Shown here one piece after another: positions 5,323-6,060 of a DNA stretch of 6,060 nt. Made by a program: the position numbers and the translations under genes. A model generated the notes under the pieces. That model saw only the letters and a list, made by a program, of their open reading frames with translations, ran no database searches and was not told the DNA's origin. The stretch is from Verrucomicrobiota bacterium (lineage in GTDB: Bacteria > Verrucomicrobiota > Verrucomicrobiia > Methylacidiphilales > Verrucolacustridaceae): positions 1 to 6,060 of the forward strand of contig RGGS01000091.1 of assembly GCA_010024525.1 (NCBI GenBank). Direction: 5' to 3'. How positions within the stretch are numbered: the first letter of the stretch is position 1; each line of letters begins with the position of its first letter.

Positions 5323-6060
5323 GACTTTGTCGGATCAAGTTTTCCATCTTTGTCGCTCACCACGGGAGGAAAACCGTTAATTTGTCGCCAGATTTCAAAC
5401 CACAAAGGGACTTGCCTGAGCATGATCCAGGCGTTGACGCGGGTGCCCTGACGAAGCCAGCGATCTTTTTCGGGCCAACCCACCTTCACGGGGCCCTTGC
5501 CGTTGCCGCGATTTACAGTGTCCTCCGCAGGGGCAATCACGACCCGGAATTTGCCTGTGCCATCGTCCGTGGCATCCACAAAGACAACTTCGCCTCCGAA
5601 TGTGCCGATAGCGAGTTGCGGCCAGCCAATCATTTGCACGGCGGGCCATCCCTCAAAGGCCAGACGCACCGGGCTACCCGGTTGCCCCTCTTTGCGCGAG
5701 TGAATGAGAGGCATATCATTGCCATCCACCATAATTTCTGCGAACCGACTGTCGGTTTCAGGAATGATGACACAAATGAGGGAGCCGGGGCGAAGGTAGG
5801 TGCCATCGGTAGCGGCCACATTTAGAACGATTCCATTGCGGGGAGATAGGATGATCTGTCGTTCGTTTTGGCTTATTTGAATATCGATGGCGGAGAGATC
5901 CCGTTCCGCTGCCGCCACCTCGGTCAAAGCGCTTCCCTTGGAGGCATGGGTGGCAGCGATCGACGCATCCATATCGTTGGCGGTGCGCTTGAGGGAGGCG
6001 GCCGCAGACTTCCATTCCGCGCTGGTGGAGTCGCGCGAGAGCGTGGCGAGTTCCAGGTTG
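5319..6060 (-). CDS. HlyD-family periplasmic adaptor, N-terminus beyond the window
   Basis: The frame is open to the right edge, so only the C-terminal 246 residues are seen; the internal ATG at 5972 is not the start. In visible numbering, residues 1-66 are an alanine-rich helix, one arm of the coiled-coil hairpin that docks to TolC. Residues 69-98 (IILSPRNGIVLNVAATDG.YLRPG) are the second half of the lipoyl domain. A beta-barrel region follows (about 104-180, with LAFEGWPA and GTFGGEVVFVDATDDG), then WPEKDRWLRQGTRVNAW (195-211) and VPLWFEIWRQINGFPP (217-232). This ending resembles adaptors of the Planctomycetes-Verrucomicrobia and Bacteroidetes type. The protein links an inner-membrane pump to the outer-membrane channel encoded next, which it overlaps by 4 bases. 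An ABC transporter or a second adaptor may lie further upstream, but that is inference. Confidence 0.88.
   Translation of the reverse strand, partial: NLELATLSRDSTSAEWKSAAASLKRTANDMDASIAATHASKGSALTEVAAAERDLSAIDIQISQNERQIILSPRNGIVLNVAATDGTYLRPGSLICVIIPETDSRFAEIMVDGNDMPLIHSRKEGQPGSPVRLAFEGWPAVQMIGWPQLAIGTFGGEVVFVDATDDGTGKFRVVIAPAEDTVNRGNGKGPVKVGWPEKDRWLRQGTRVNAWIMLRQVPLWFEIWRQINGFPPVVSDKDGKLDPTKS

Noticed and set aside
5319..5972. Complete 217-residue adaptor starting at the ATG at 5972
   Set aside because: The frame continues open and helical through 5973-6060, and half of the coiled coil and lipoyl domain would be missing, so the true start is beyond the window.
1..6060. CRISPR array, insertion sequence or attachment site
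   Set aside because: No regularly spaced repeats, transposase motifs, terminal inverted repeats or tRNA-end duplications were seen.

Overview
The window looks like chromosomal DNA of a Gram-negative bacterium. A sulfatase with a signal peptide and an outer-membrane exporter (HlyD adaptor plus TolC-type channel) imply an inner and an outer membrane. The HlyD C-terminal style (WLRQG..VN.W, VPLWFE.WR..NGFPP), the sulfatase and a DUF5671-type membrane protein together remind me of the Planctomycetes-Verrucomicrobia group, most likely Verrucomicrobiota. That placement is inference from recalled families, not from a search.

Layout from left to right. (1) A perfect 18-bp palindrome at the left edge. 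(2) An RhlE-type DEAD-box RNA helicase on the minus strand (47-1312). (3) An 84-bp gap holding a 13-bp perfect hairpin and a smaller inverted repeat just before the helicase start. (4) A secreted type I sulfatase on the minus strand (1397-2740), whose usual GKWHLG active-site motif reads GMWNLG. (5) A short divergent intergenic region with a direct repeat spaced two helical turns apart and candidate promoters on both strands. (6) A plus-strand DUF5671-type membrane protein gene that appears broken: its N-terminal part (2852-3292) and its C-terminal part (about 3285-3611) lie in different frames with the middle membrane segments missing. (7) A 259-bp non-coding stretch with a patchy, collinear resemblance to the 3' domain of 23S rRNA, including the sarcin-ricin loop core. 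(8) A minus-strand export operon: a HlyD-type adaptor whose N-terminus lies off the right edge (5319-6060), overlapping by 4 bp a TolC-family outer-membrane protein (3871-5322).

The adaptor and channel should work together as the periplasmic and outer-membrane parts of a tripartite exporter. The inner-membrane pump and cargo are not visible and would be expected to the right. The helicase and the sulfatase have no evident functional link. I did not find a complete undescribed system. The parts most worth checking are the altered sulfatase active site, the deleted DUF5671 gene and the possible rRNA relic.
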